Of a stretch of 64,000 bases of DNA, positions 22,375-33,624 are shown piece after piece. The position numbers and the translations under genes were made by a program. Source of the DNA: Moringa oleifera (Eukaryota > Streptophyta > Magnoliopsida > Brassicales > Moringaceae); assembly GCA_021397835.1 (NCBI GenBank), contig JAJFZO010000476.1, positions 558,001 to 622,000 of the forward strand, given 5' to 3'. The first letter of the stretch is position 1, and the number at the start of each line of letters is the position of its first letter. A model generated the notes under the pieces. That model was not told where the DNA came from. It saw only the letters and a list, made by a program, of their open reading frames with translations, and ran no database searches.

Positions 22375-25300
22375 ATGAGGATTTGGATTTGGATTTTCGC
22401 TGTTTTCGCATTTGGCTATGTTCGGGAGATTGCTGCGGAGCAGAATGTACGCACAGAGCGAATTTCAGGTGATTTAATTTTTGAATGCTTCCTCTAGTTT
22501 CAAGTTATTTGAATATGCTTTCTTGTATTCTCTTATGCGTGTCACTGTATCTTGCTATTATCGCTGGTTCAATTCTATCACATAATTGTTTGGTTCATGC
22601 AAGTTTGATGTGCGGGCATGATCATAAGGTTGGCTTGGCTTGAATATATTCCTATTAATAGCCTCCGAATGACCAGGTGTTCAAAATGTTTGGGGGCTGA
22701 TTCGTGTTAATCGAGGTTTATGGGTTAATGGGATACTGTTGCCTGCTGGTTGGGAAGGACAACAACATATAGTTCCCGCTTATACTGCAGCTTGTATGTG
22801 TATCTATTTGGTTGCTTCAGTTCGCGCTAGTTTGGCATAGTTTTTAGTATCTTTTACTAGCATTACCTAAAAGACTTGATACAATTGGTTGGGACCTGAG
22901 AATAAAGGCAACTTTGGCTCTCCTGGAATATGAACCGGCTTGCAGATCTTGAACCTGACATTTCATGATTTTTGAACTTATAGGTGGTAGGGTGATTTAT
23001 GCCAAAGATGATTCCATTAAAAGTGGAGGTGGAAATCAGTTTGAACCACTCTTGTAACTCATAAACCTTCATTTATCTATAAATGTTCTTTTGTTTCATA
23101 TGTTAATTGTATATCATAAATGAAGATGATTGCAGTGATTCTTTCTAGGCATGCTAGTTCTAAGAAGTGAGAGCTTTTTTTGTATGTAATTTTTCTGATT
23201 CAGACTACAAATGATCTGGAATTAGTCTTGGTTTTCTTTTGACTGAGCTAGCATCATAAGGATCTAATTTAAACATTGTTCATTTTATGGACTGGTAAAA
23301 ATCAAGCGGCTTATTACTAAGCCGTTGCTTCTTGCTAGAACCCAGTTCCTAGGTTGGATCCTCACATCATAATTTATCTGGTCATTCAATGATCAAATAG
23401 AATTCTCAGTCTAGCATGGGCATAGAGAATTTGATACTTGCATTAGAGAAAGACCTCATTACTAATAAGTAAGCGGATTTCTAGTTGTCTGATATTCTAT
23501 GTTCATGATTATATTTCATTTGTTTTGGCTCGTGTAGTCTTTATTTTGCATTAATGTGTGATGCAATCAATAGATGTTGAATCCAACTTCTTTAGTATGT
23601 TTTTGTGGTGTTTGTTATCATTGATGATTGTAAGGACTTGGTTCACATTTGGAAATGCAGGAAGTGCTGGGGATGTCTTGGAAGATGATCCAGTGGGAAG
23701 GCTGAAGGTTTATGTGTATGAACTTCCAAGCAAATACAACAAGAAACTACTCCAGAAGGATCCTAGATGTCTAACACATATGTTTGCTGCTGAGATCTTC
23801 ATGCACAGGTTCCTTTTATCCAGCCCTGTCCGAACTCTTAATCCTAAGGAGGCCGACTGGTTTTATACGCCGATATACACCACTTGTGACCTCACCCCAA
23901 CTGGCTTGCCACTGCCCTTCAAATCGCCACGAATGATGCGGAGTGCAATACAGCTTATTTCCACAAACTGGCCTTATTGGAATAGAACAGAAGGGGCTGA
24001 TCACTTCTTTGTTGTGCCCCATGACTTTGGAGCTTGCTTCCATTATCAGGTAATACCTTTTAGCCATGTGTACTGAGTAACCCTTATAAAGTACTTCTGC
24101 CATAATTTATATTTGAGGACATTATGATGATTACAAGTTTTTGAATCTCCAAACTGCAGTTCTCACTCGATAAAGTTTACACTATCTGAAGGAAATAATT
24201 TTAATGAACAAACATGGCGTATTATAAGATAAGAGAAAATATGTGTATGTTCTAGCAAACTTTTGGACAGCAAGTTTAAGGAAAAAGTACTGAAGTGAAA
24301 GAAGAGTGTTGAATTTGTGGTTCAGATTGCTTTAACTAGACCAACTTTGTATTTTTAGTGTATATGCATAATGATCTTAGCGTTTTGGAACTCACTTAAA
24401 TAAATCAAAACTCCCTTAAACTTGATATTATATGGGACAAGTTGAAAAGCTTCTGTGGGTTTTAACCTGGACCACATTGCAGCTCGGAAGAAGTCAAATT
24501 GGTTCATCATATCTGTAGTTATGCTCTAAACTAGAGACAGTGAGAGAGTTTTATTTTCTGTTGCATCTGGCCTTCCTTAGAATCCATCATTCTAGTTTAT
24601 TCTTGTATGCAATGATGCTCATACTCCAGGTGCAGGATCTAAATACCAACTCAGATTGCCCTTAGGTTACATGTTGAGGTTTGACTTTTCATAATATTGT
24701 GCAGGAGGAGAAAGCCATTGAACGGGGGATTCTTCCGCTACTCCAGCGCGCTACTCTGGTTCAGACTTTTGGTCAGCGAAACCATGTGTGCTTGAATGAG
24801 GGTTCGATTACGATTCCGCCATATGCTCCTCCTCAAAAAATGCAGGCCCACTTGATTCCCCCAGACACTCCTCGATCCATCTTTGTCTACTTTCGTGGTT
24901 TGTTTTACGATGTGAATAATGACCCAGAAGGTGGTTACTATGCAAGGTATGGTTTAGCAGAACTTTGAAACTAGTTTCAGTTGAGGTTAGATAAGCCCTG
25001 CTTAATTTTCAGTCAAATGGTCTTCCTAGACTCATTCTTTTATCAAATATCCAAGAGATTCTGTGAATTATGATGAGAAAGTTGCTATCAAGCCCTTAAA
25101 GAATCAAGTTAAGAGATCTTTGAGGAGAAGTTTCTGACCATAGAGGAAACTGATGTGGCTTTTTGTGGCCTATAGTTTTTTTTTTTCTTCTTTTTGGAAG
25201 AAGTTTATTACTGAGTTTGCTAGGCCTGAAGGGGACTAATGCCATTCTCCAACTAGCTTGTCCGAGAGACATAGCCTGTAGGGTTATATATGTATGTATA

Positions 25301-25916
25301 CCCAGGATTGGTTTATGTTGGCCTAGCTTCATCCTTATCCTCCATCTCTTTGCGGACATTACTTCAATGTGAATCTCATGCAAAGCTTTTGCTGGTCAAC
25401 AGAGGTGCAAGGGCAGCTGTTTGGGAGAATTTCAAGAACAATCCTCTGTTTGACATCTCCACTGATCATCCCACAACGTATTATGAAGACATGCAGCGAG
25501 CTATCTTCTGTCTGTGTCCTCTGGGGTGGGCTCCGTGGAGTCCGAGGCTAGTTGAAGCTGTGGTATTTGGCTGCATACCCATCATCATAGCAGATGATAT
25601 TGTTTTGCCTTTTGCTGATGCTATCCCATGGGAGGAGATTGGAGTTTTTGTTGCAGAAGAAGATGTTCCTAAATTGGACACAATCCTTACATCTATACCA
25701 CCAGAAGTTATTTTACGAAAACAAAGGCTTCTTGCAAATCCTTCAATGAAACGAGCAATGTTGTTTCCACAACCTGCTCAACCTGGGGATGCTTTCCATC
25801 AAATATTGAACGGGCTTGCTCGCAAGTTGCCACATGAAAATAGAATCTACTTGAAGTCTGGCGAAAAGATTTTGAATTGGACCGCAGGCCCTGTGGGAGA
25901 CTTGAAACCTTGGTAA
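22375..25916 (+). CDS. IRX10L: IRX10/IRX10L-type GT47 xylan xylosyltransferase
   Basis: Golgi glycosyltransferase of family GT47 that extends the beta-1,4-xylan backbone of secondary (and primary) cell walls. Four exons, 22375-22468, 23661-24049, 24705-24946 and 25403-25916, give 412 aa, the length of IRX10 proteins. Exon 1 codes a hydrophobic N-terminal signal or anchor (IWIWIFAVFAFGYVREIAAE) and the family-typical QNVRTERISG. The exostosin-type domain follows: GRLKVYVYELPSKYNKKLL, CLTHMFAAEIFMHRFLL, WNRTEGADHFFVVPHDFGAC, SIFVYFRGLFYDVNNDPEGG, AIFCLCPLGWAPWSPRLVEA and CIPIIIADDIVLPFADAIPW. The protein ends NWTAGPVGDLKPW. It matches what I recall of Arabidopsis IRX10/IRX10L almost throughout. 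Whether it is the IRX10 or the IRX10L orthologue cannot be settled here. Confidence 0.95.
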
Positions 25917-26624
25917 TAGTAATGGAGGTGTAGCTTTCGTGCTCAGCAAGGCCTACACCAGAGGATGCAAAGATTTCCTCTGTGATGTTAAATTTTGTAA
26001 AGATGCTTTATGTTTTGCAGATACATAATTGGTTGTAGATTCTTTTCCTTCATCTTTCTGTTCTCTGCAGCTGAGATTCAGTGTAAAATTTGCTTTTAGC
26101 CAGTTTCTCAGCACTGATTTTCTTTCTGCTTAAAATCATCAGTATGTTACGCATATATGACGAATATTAATTGCAAGGGTTGGCCAATTGGCTTGAAAGA
26201 GGCTCTCTTAATCTTTTAGTCTAAGTAATGGCAAATTGAAAGTAATCATCCTAACATCTACTGTTAGGTTGCGTGTGTATTGCCAGAAATTAGTAGCTGT
26301 TGAATCATACAGAGGCCAGCAGTAGCTTCTTCTGGATGCTAAAGAGTTGGCATATTAAAGGTTAGCTATGATTAGATGCCATAGAGTTTTCATATTAAAG
26401 GTTAATAGTTGTCTGAATATGATTTTTAAAATTTTATTTCCTTGATTTATGAAGTGATATATTGTCTTAAGGTTTGGAGATAATGTAGTAGTTTAAACCC
26501 AGTTTATAAAATATTTCAATAAAAAAATCGTTTAAAATAAATAATATAAAATTAATTATATAAAAGAATATATATATTTTATTTATGATTTTAAATTAAA
26601 ATTTATAAAAAATAAATTTTAATT

Positions 26625-26945
26625 ATGTTAAATTTTTAATATGAGACTTTTGATTATAATTTTTATTAATATTAACAGTTTTATTAATATTTAATTTACT
26701 TTTAATTTTAATTTATATAATTGTTTTAATATTTTTTAAAATTATTATCAAAACAAATACAACTTTTTTTTACCATAAATTTAACAAAAATATGTAAAAT
26801 TAAAATATTTTATTTATTTTAATATTATTTTAAAAAATATTAAAATAATTTATAAAGTAAAAATTATATATATATATATATTATGCGCATATAAAATTAT
26901 TAATATTAATAAAAATTAATCTAATAAAAATTTATATATTTTTTT
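26625..26945. repeat. Foldback AT-rich MITE-like element, copy 3
   Basis: Left arm about 26625-26765, right arm about 26801-26945. TTTTTATTAATATTAA near 26660 is reversed as TTAATATTAATAAAAA near 26900. The inner words TTTTAATATTTTTTAAAAT and ATTTTAAAAAATATTAAAA also oppose each other. It shares TATGCGCATATAAAATTATT-like words with copies 1 and 2. A (TA)n stretch has expanded in the right arm. No ORF. Confidence 0.55.
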
Positions 26946-27888
26946 ACGTATTTTAATTTGATATTATGAGTGTTTTCTTTATAAAATTAACTCAATAGAA
27001 TATAATGTAAATTTATAGTAAAAATATATTCAAAATCAATAATATTATAACATGACACAATCATGAGATTAAGGGAAATTATTATGAGGATAATGTTGGC
27101 ATAATTGCTTAATAAAACCACACTTTCTTGATTATATGGGGTTAGATTTTGTTTGCTTTAAGAGATGATGCATTGAGCTTTGCGGATTCGATGAAATTAG
27201 GTAATTCACATTTTGCACGCATAGAAAGTTGGGGGGTTAGATGGGTTGGCTGAGTTTTCACATTTTCCGCTACCCAACACCCACCCCAAGTCTTTGACGT
27301 GGCAAGATATGATTCGTGAAATTGAAGACAAATTTATATGTTAATTTTTTTTATTAATTTGAATTTATATTAATATTTTTTAATAAAAATAAAAAATATT
27401 TTATTTTATCATATTAATATGAACTAAATAATTTTTTAAATAACATATATTAAATTATTATACCAATATTTTTTTCAAAAATTTAACAATGATACTTAAT
27501 TAAGATGTTAAACAATGAGAAATGCCCTCTGTGAGTGCCATAAGGCTTGGCTTGAATTCAAAATGATTAATGCTTAGGACTGGGAGTTGCACACAGCTGA
27601 ACCAAAGAGCATCCCTTAGATTAGACTTAGAGGGTCAAATTAAGATTTGGGTTAAGCAACTTTTGAGTCCTGATAAAGACGGGGCCAATTTGGAGCAAAC
27701 CACTGTTATTAAAACATATTTTAATAATAATAATGTCTTTTATGTTACCCTTTCTATTTCACTGCTCCACCTACCTTGTCTTGCGAAATTACCACCCTCT
27801 CCCTCTCCACTTCAGTGGGCATGGATGATATTACTGCTATCCATAAAATATAAAATAAGATCACATTTGTTTTTCATCACCAACTTTG

Positions 27889-27905
27889 CACGTGACCTGC
27901 ACGTG
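27889..27905 (+). promoter_or_regulatory. Two adjacent G-boxes (CACGTG)
   Basis: CACGTG at 27889-27894 and again at 27900-27905, with starts 11 bases apart, about one helical turn, and about 600 bases before the transaldolase ATG. Such pairs can bind bZIP or bHLH (PIF/ABF-type) factors. Activity is inferred. Confidence 0.4.
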
Positions 27906-28195
27906 AATGATCCTAGTGTCACCTAATCCCAACCAGGGTCATCGTACAGTCAGTCGCTGTACAGGTTGATTTTTAATTTGCCTATTTAACTTATATTGAA
28001 TTTTTTAGAAAATAATGACATGTAATGTTAATAAAATAAACTATTTATTTTTTATTAATATAATGAATTATAAAATTAGAAACGCAAAAACTAAATTCAA
28101 ATTGAGGTGGAAAATCCCAATCCGTTTGTGGTCTTATTTTCCACTTATGTCCTTAATTTTAGAAAGAGGTTGGGGTTAAAGTAGGCAAGCGACTT

Positions 28196-28226
28196 AAACC
28201 CTAAACATGAAGGCGCGATGACGTCA
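28196..28226 (+). promoter_or_regulatory. Telo-box and TGACGTCA element upstream of transaldolase
   Basis: AAACCCTAAAC (28196-28206) is followed by the full palindrome TGACGTCA (28219-28226), a C-box/as-1-type bZIP (TGA factor) site. They lie about 270-300 bases before the ATG, in the first GC-richer stretch of the promoter. Confidence 0.5.
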
Positions 28227-28496
28227 GCCTGAACTGGAATCCGCATCCAACGCACCAACCGAATGTTCCCAAAATGCCCTTCCTTCCCCCTGCCCGTTCC
28301 GGTCAACAAAAGAAACCCGGCCCTTCTTCCTACTTACAATTAGCATACCATTGTTTCCATCGCATTTGCTACTTCATAGAAATAAAAGCCCCTCTTCTTC
28401 TCTTCCTTAGTCCTTACCCACTCATCCTCCCTTCCCTGTTCTCTGTCTAATCTCTCGCTTCTTTTTCTGATCCTTTTTAAATTTTTTTTTCTTGAA

Positions 28497-29427
28497 ATGG
28501 CTACCATTTCCAAGCTCTCCAATCCCACCCCGGCTTCCTCTCTATCATCGTCGTTCAAGCCCCGATCTTCCTCTTTCCCTAAGTGCTTCATTGATTTCCG
28601 TTCCAGAAACGGTTTCGATGCTAAGCTCTCATCTTCTCAGTTGTCCTTACGGGGTCACCAGCCTTTCAAGGCTTCCATGGTGTAAGTTGCTGACAAACTA
28701 CGCGTTTGTATGGCTGTATTCATGTTCTCATGTTTGTTTGTGGTGATCTTAACTGTTTTTGCTTTCATCTTGTGTGGTTCCGCTTGGTTTAGAATCTAAT
28801 GGTTTGTGCATAGATTTTGTTTTTTCATCTTTTTATTTGATTTTCTGTTATTCAAATATGTTTTACTTTGAATCCTCTCCTCGAGGTCCGTTTTACTATG
28901 TTTTTCATGCTTATTATTTTTCTTTGATTCTGAAGTTTAAATGGAAGCTGTGTTTTCCATTTACTAGAAAAGGAAAACCAAGGACTTTTACTGCATGCGC
29001 TTAGATCTCAGTAAGAATTTAATATTTATCTCATGCAGTGGCGTAGTATATGAATAATCCGGTATAACAGGTTTCAATTGGATAGTGGTAATTATTCTTG
29101 GTTGTGGCTAATCTTTTGTAGTTAGCCCACCACAAATGGGACATATCTTGTTAGTGTTTACCAATGATTCAAGTAGCCGAGCACATTTTAATAGCTTTTA
29201 GATCTCTAAATTGATGGAGCTCTTCTAAGTTTGCTAACTTAGCCATCATTCACTGTTTCCTGCCCTTAAAGTTGCCAGATGTTTGCAGGCAGTCAATTTT
29301 TTCTGTCTGAGTAACTTTATGTCTATACCATGTATTATACGGTGGTTGTTCGGTAGGACCTTTGTCATTATTATTCAAATGAGTATATGTTTTCCCAATT
29401 AGAAAAGCTGTTTCTTTCTTTGTTTTT

Positions 29428-29470
<43 letters not shown>

Positions 29471-32255
29471 CTTGGAACTCTTTGGAAGTGTTGACTTAAA
29501 ATGGCATCAATGAGCCCCTTAGAAAACGCTGAGGATATGGTTGAAAAACTTTCTGTTTTTCAGGGATGGACAATTTGTTTTAAATACCAAAGGTCAGCGA
29601 TTTGAACTACTTATGTTGATAGTAGTAGTGGTCATTGTTACTTTTTACTATATAGTTTCTTTAATATCATAGCTATAACATATCATAGGCTATGGTTGCT
29701 CATATTCAACTTCTTAGTTAAAACATTGATCACTCAATTTATATTCAATGAGTTCCTTGTGCAGTGTCAGATGTTCCACTTCAGATGGAAATGGAGTTGC
29801 CGCAAAAAGAACAGTTCTCCATGATCTATACGAGCGGGAGGGGCAGAGTCCATGGTATGATAATCTGTGCAGACCTGTGACAGATCTGCTTCCACTGATT
29901 GTCAGTGGTGTTAGAGGTGTAACTAGCAACCCAGCGGTAACCACTTACTTTCTGTTTGCTGTTGAGTCTTCAAGTTCAGATTTTGTTGTTTTCTTTTGCT
30001 TTGATGGTCCTCAATGACATGCTGTCTGATATATGTGACTACAGATTTTTCAGAAGGCAATATCATCATCCAGTGCTTATAATGATCAATTCAGGTATTC
30101 TAAAAAGTGAAAATCCATGTTTGTTGCCTTCTGCATGATTAATCCGTAAATTCAGTTGCATCTGATCTTTTGCGGTTGGCTTGAAGGTGGAGCAACATTC
30201 ACCTCTTGGAGTGAATATGAGCACTATCAAATATTTAAGAAGTCCACTTATATCTTTGTCAGATGCATAGAATACCATGATAAAGGAAAGGACAGCTGAC
30301 CATCTCATTGCAGTACTAGGCACTAGCTTTTGGGCAAGAAAACATTGACTGTTTTAGACACAGTATACTTGCTCATTTTATAGGTCTTTTATTTCTAGCC
30401 TCGTAAATGTCACAGAACCTGCTTTTACAAGCTCTTAGATTGTGACTTTTTTGTATAATTAGGAAGAGTTACTTCTTGATCTAGAGATGATAAAAGAAGT
30501 CGTTGTATGTTAGTTTACTGTGGACCAAAACTTTCCTACTCAGCACCAAAGAAACAGGGAGAACAAGACCTGTGCTCTTCTTGGCTGCAATGGCTTGTCA
30601 CTGTTGTCTTGTGATGTCAGAAAGTTGGATGTGTTCTTATTTGACATATGGGTTAAATATTTTATGTTTCATTGAGATTGATCTTTCTAGTTTTATTATA
30701 CTTTATAATTGAAGTCAATGAAATCCTCAGGGAACTTGTACAATCAGGAAAAGACATTGAAAGTGCGTATTGGGAACTTGTGGTGAAGGACATTCAAGAT
30801 GCCTGCAAGCTTTTTGACGCAATCTATGATCAAACAGATGCTGGTGATGGTTATGTTTCTGTTGAAGTTTCTCCTAGACTTGCTGACGACACTGAAGGGA
30901 CAGTTGAGGCAGCAAAATGGCTTCATAAGGTCGTCAATCGGTCAAATGTGTACATTAAGATTCCTGCTACTGCTGCCTGCATCCCTTCAATAAAGGAAGT
31001 TATTTCAAATGGCATTAGTGTCAATGTCACTGTAAGTATCTTAAGCATATCCTTGCTTTCCTTTGACTCTATAACCCATAGTATTGAAGTTGTGCAAGTT
31101 ATCATACATTTGATATATTAGGCTGTGCTCCTATGCTTAGCTATGACCTTTTGACTAAATAGTTTTGCCTTGATGTGGAACTGTTTTGTCCAAGCTAGTG
31201 ACTTGTTTCACTCTATGAATCTAGCTTAGGAATCAACAAGAATGTGGCCCTTTCACTATTATAGCTTTTGTAACTAAGTTTGAGGAGGCCAGAGTTAATA
31301 CCTTGCATGTTTACTTTGACTCAATCATTTTCTTTCATGTTGTTGGATCGTGATACATATTGGAGATATTCTGACATTATTTGTTTATGTTTATGCACAG
31401 CTCATATTCTCTCTTGCTAGATATGAAGCTGTAATTGATGCATATTTGGATGGCCTTGAGGCATCTGGCCTAGATGACCTCTCAAAAGTTACAAGTGTTG
31501 CTTCCTTCTTTGTCAGTCGGGTAGACACCCTCGTTGACAAGAAGCTTGAGAAGATTGGTACCCCAGAAGCCCTTGATCTCCGAGGAAAGGTACGTTAACT
31601 TTAACGTTCACATGCCTATGCTTAGAGAATGACAAACTTGCTATGGCAATATCTGCTTATCTTGTGAAATGACCTGTTTCAGGCTGCAGTTGCTCAAGCA
31701 GCTCTGGCATACCAACTCTACCAGAAGAAGTTCTCTGGTCCTAGATGGGAGGCTCTGGTGAAAAAAGGTGCCAAGAAGCAGAGGTTGCTGTGGGCCTCAA
31801 CCAGTGTCAAGAATCCTGCCTATCCTGACACTTTATATGTAGCTCCTCTTATTGGTCCCGACACGGTGAGCTACTTTATAGTTGATAACTCACTCTTGTC
31901 ATTAATAGCCATTCATTTTCATGGTTTCTAGAGGAAAGGTTTTGTTTAAACAAGACCAAGATTTGTTGGTTAACTGATTTGTTCATATCTATTGTTTTCC
32001 CTGATGCAGGTTTCAACTATGCCCGACCAAGCTCTGCAGGCATTTCTTGACCATGGTACTGTTGCAAGGACAATAGACTCGAATGTGTCTGAAGCTGAAG
32101 GCATTTACAGTGCCCTTGAGAAGTTGGGGATTGACTGGAATGATGTTGGGACTCAGCTGGAAGTTGAAGGGGTAGATGCTTTTAAGAAGAGTTTTGACAG
32201 CCTGCTTGATACCTTACAAGAGAAGGCCAACTCTCTTAACCTGGTTAGCTTGTAA
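28497..32255 (+). CDS. Transaldolase, chloroplastic (TRA2-like)
   Basis: Transfers a dihydroxyacetone unit between sugar phosphates in the non-oxidative pentose phosphate pathway. Seven exons (28497-28681, 29765-29936, 30045-30094, 30731-31031, 31401-31589, 31683-31865, 32010-32255) give 441 aa. The first 60 residues are Ser-rich ([19 protein letters not shown]), a plastid transit peptide. Signature 1 appears as [10 protein letters not shown]. The Schiff-base lysine lies in [20 protein letters not shown], with INVT-type [19 protein letters not shown] after it. The C-terminal part, DALYVAPL-like [20 protein letters not shown], matches bacterial-type long transaldolases. Exon 2 has two possible acceptors six bases apart (CAG at 29764 or 29770), which would give one protein with and one without two residues. 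In the plant it also serves the supply of erythrose 4-phosphate for aromatic synthesis. Confidence 0.94.
29430..29469. repeat. (AT)n microsatellite in transaldolase intron 1
   Basis: About 19 uninterrupted TA units. A typical variable marker, with no coding effect. Confidence 0.9.
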
Positions 32256-33624
32256 GCAACGTGGGTTGTCTGCTTAGTATCAATGTTATTTGACATAATA
32301 AGTGGTTTCCAAATGCTGCTGTAAAGTTGGTGAAGGCTTTTGTAAGACCATAATGTTTATGTATCAGGAGTGAGTTCATTGGCAGCGATGATTTGCAATT
32401 GCTACAACCTTATCCCAATTGCTTGGTGCCCATGATAATAAGATTAACGAATGTATTCATGTGGCTTACTTTAGCAGAATGTTTGAAACTGAATGGTAGT
32501 GTTGCTCCCATTGCATGTCACTTTTGCTGGAGAAGCGATAGATTTGTTTGCTTAGCACTTTTAGGTTAGTTTACCCTGTATGCCGCATCTTCAGGTTCTC
32601 GAGTTTAGAGATACAGTCATTTCATCTATGATTTTTATATTAATTTTGTCAGGAGGGCAGTTTTAGCTCTTGCTTAATTTTAATGCAGAAAATCTAATTC
32701 ATTTTTATACTGTAAATATTTGTGTTTGGCTTATGATTGAGAATTTTTTCCTTTTTGTGGCACATCTACTGATCTTATTTGTGTTTCTGTCAAGAGCTGG
32801 ATGTGACACACCCCTTGTTTCAATTTCATGCATATCTCCCTCATGGGAAGGACAGCTCTTTCTAAAATCAAACCAGTGAAACTGGTTTTTATCTGTGACA
32901 AAAATGCAAGGATGAAATGTAATTCTTATTGTGCTCTGTGCTTATCAGTCTAATAAGTCACACAGAAATATTAGTTCATAGGTGTTGGTGCTTAGAAAGA
33001 CTATCTTATTGATGTTTTGTTGCTGCCATGCATATTTGGTTAGGGTGTGTATTGGGCTGATGAGGATGACAGTCCACCCAGTTTTGAATAAGGAGATTTC
33101 TTAAAATTTAAAAACTTATATTATCTAATATTTAATTTATTTTAATAGAAAAAAACCTAGCTAGCTTCTACAACTTCTAACTGAATCGTTCTTTTAATTT
33201 TGCAACACATTAATTATGTTTTGAATTAGTATGGTTAATTGAAATGTTAATGACTTCAAAATGCTTGAGAATGCTTCATAATTTAATTTGCAAAAATAGA
33301 ACACAAGTGGGTATAGCTTTGGTATTATGATTCACCTAACCTAATTCATTTGATTTCAAAAATATGCAAATGTATAACAAAAGATAAATATTCACTCCTG
33401 TTTTATGTAAAATAAGAGAAAAATATAGGTTCACACGGGGAAGAAAATATATGGCAATTGATTGTACAACAATTTGTTACTGAAATTGTGGACCCTTGCT
33501 GTGCAAGTGCTAAAGTTGAAAATGGCAAGACCGTAGAAGGCTCTACAAAACCTGAACCCGTTATCTTCCCGCGAAACGTATCTTCCTTTCTCCTCTCTGT
33601 CTCTGTCTGACATATAACTGACAA
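32256..33624. other. Spacer between transaldolase and FKBP genes
   Basis: Transaldolase 3' UTR and downstream sequence, then the FKBP promoter. The final 100 bases before the FKBP ATG are CT-rich (CCTCTCTGTCTCTGTCTGACA), as often seen in 5' leaders. Nothing else is recognised. Confidence 0.6.

Larger units (their letters stand above)
25917..28496. other. Intergenic region
   Basis: Contains the IRX10 3' UTR (to about 26100), AT-rich sequence with a foldback element (26625-26945), and the long promoter region of the transaldolase gene with G-boxes, a telo-box and a TGACGTCA site, all listed separately. A 118-aa open frame at 27570-27926 has no recognisable domain and I do not call it. Confidence 0.6.

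Noticed and set aside
27570..27926. 118-aa plus-strand frame before transaldolase
   Set aside because: No recognisable domain and it lies in the promoter region; chance frame likely.
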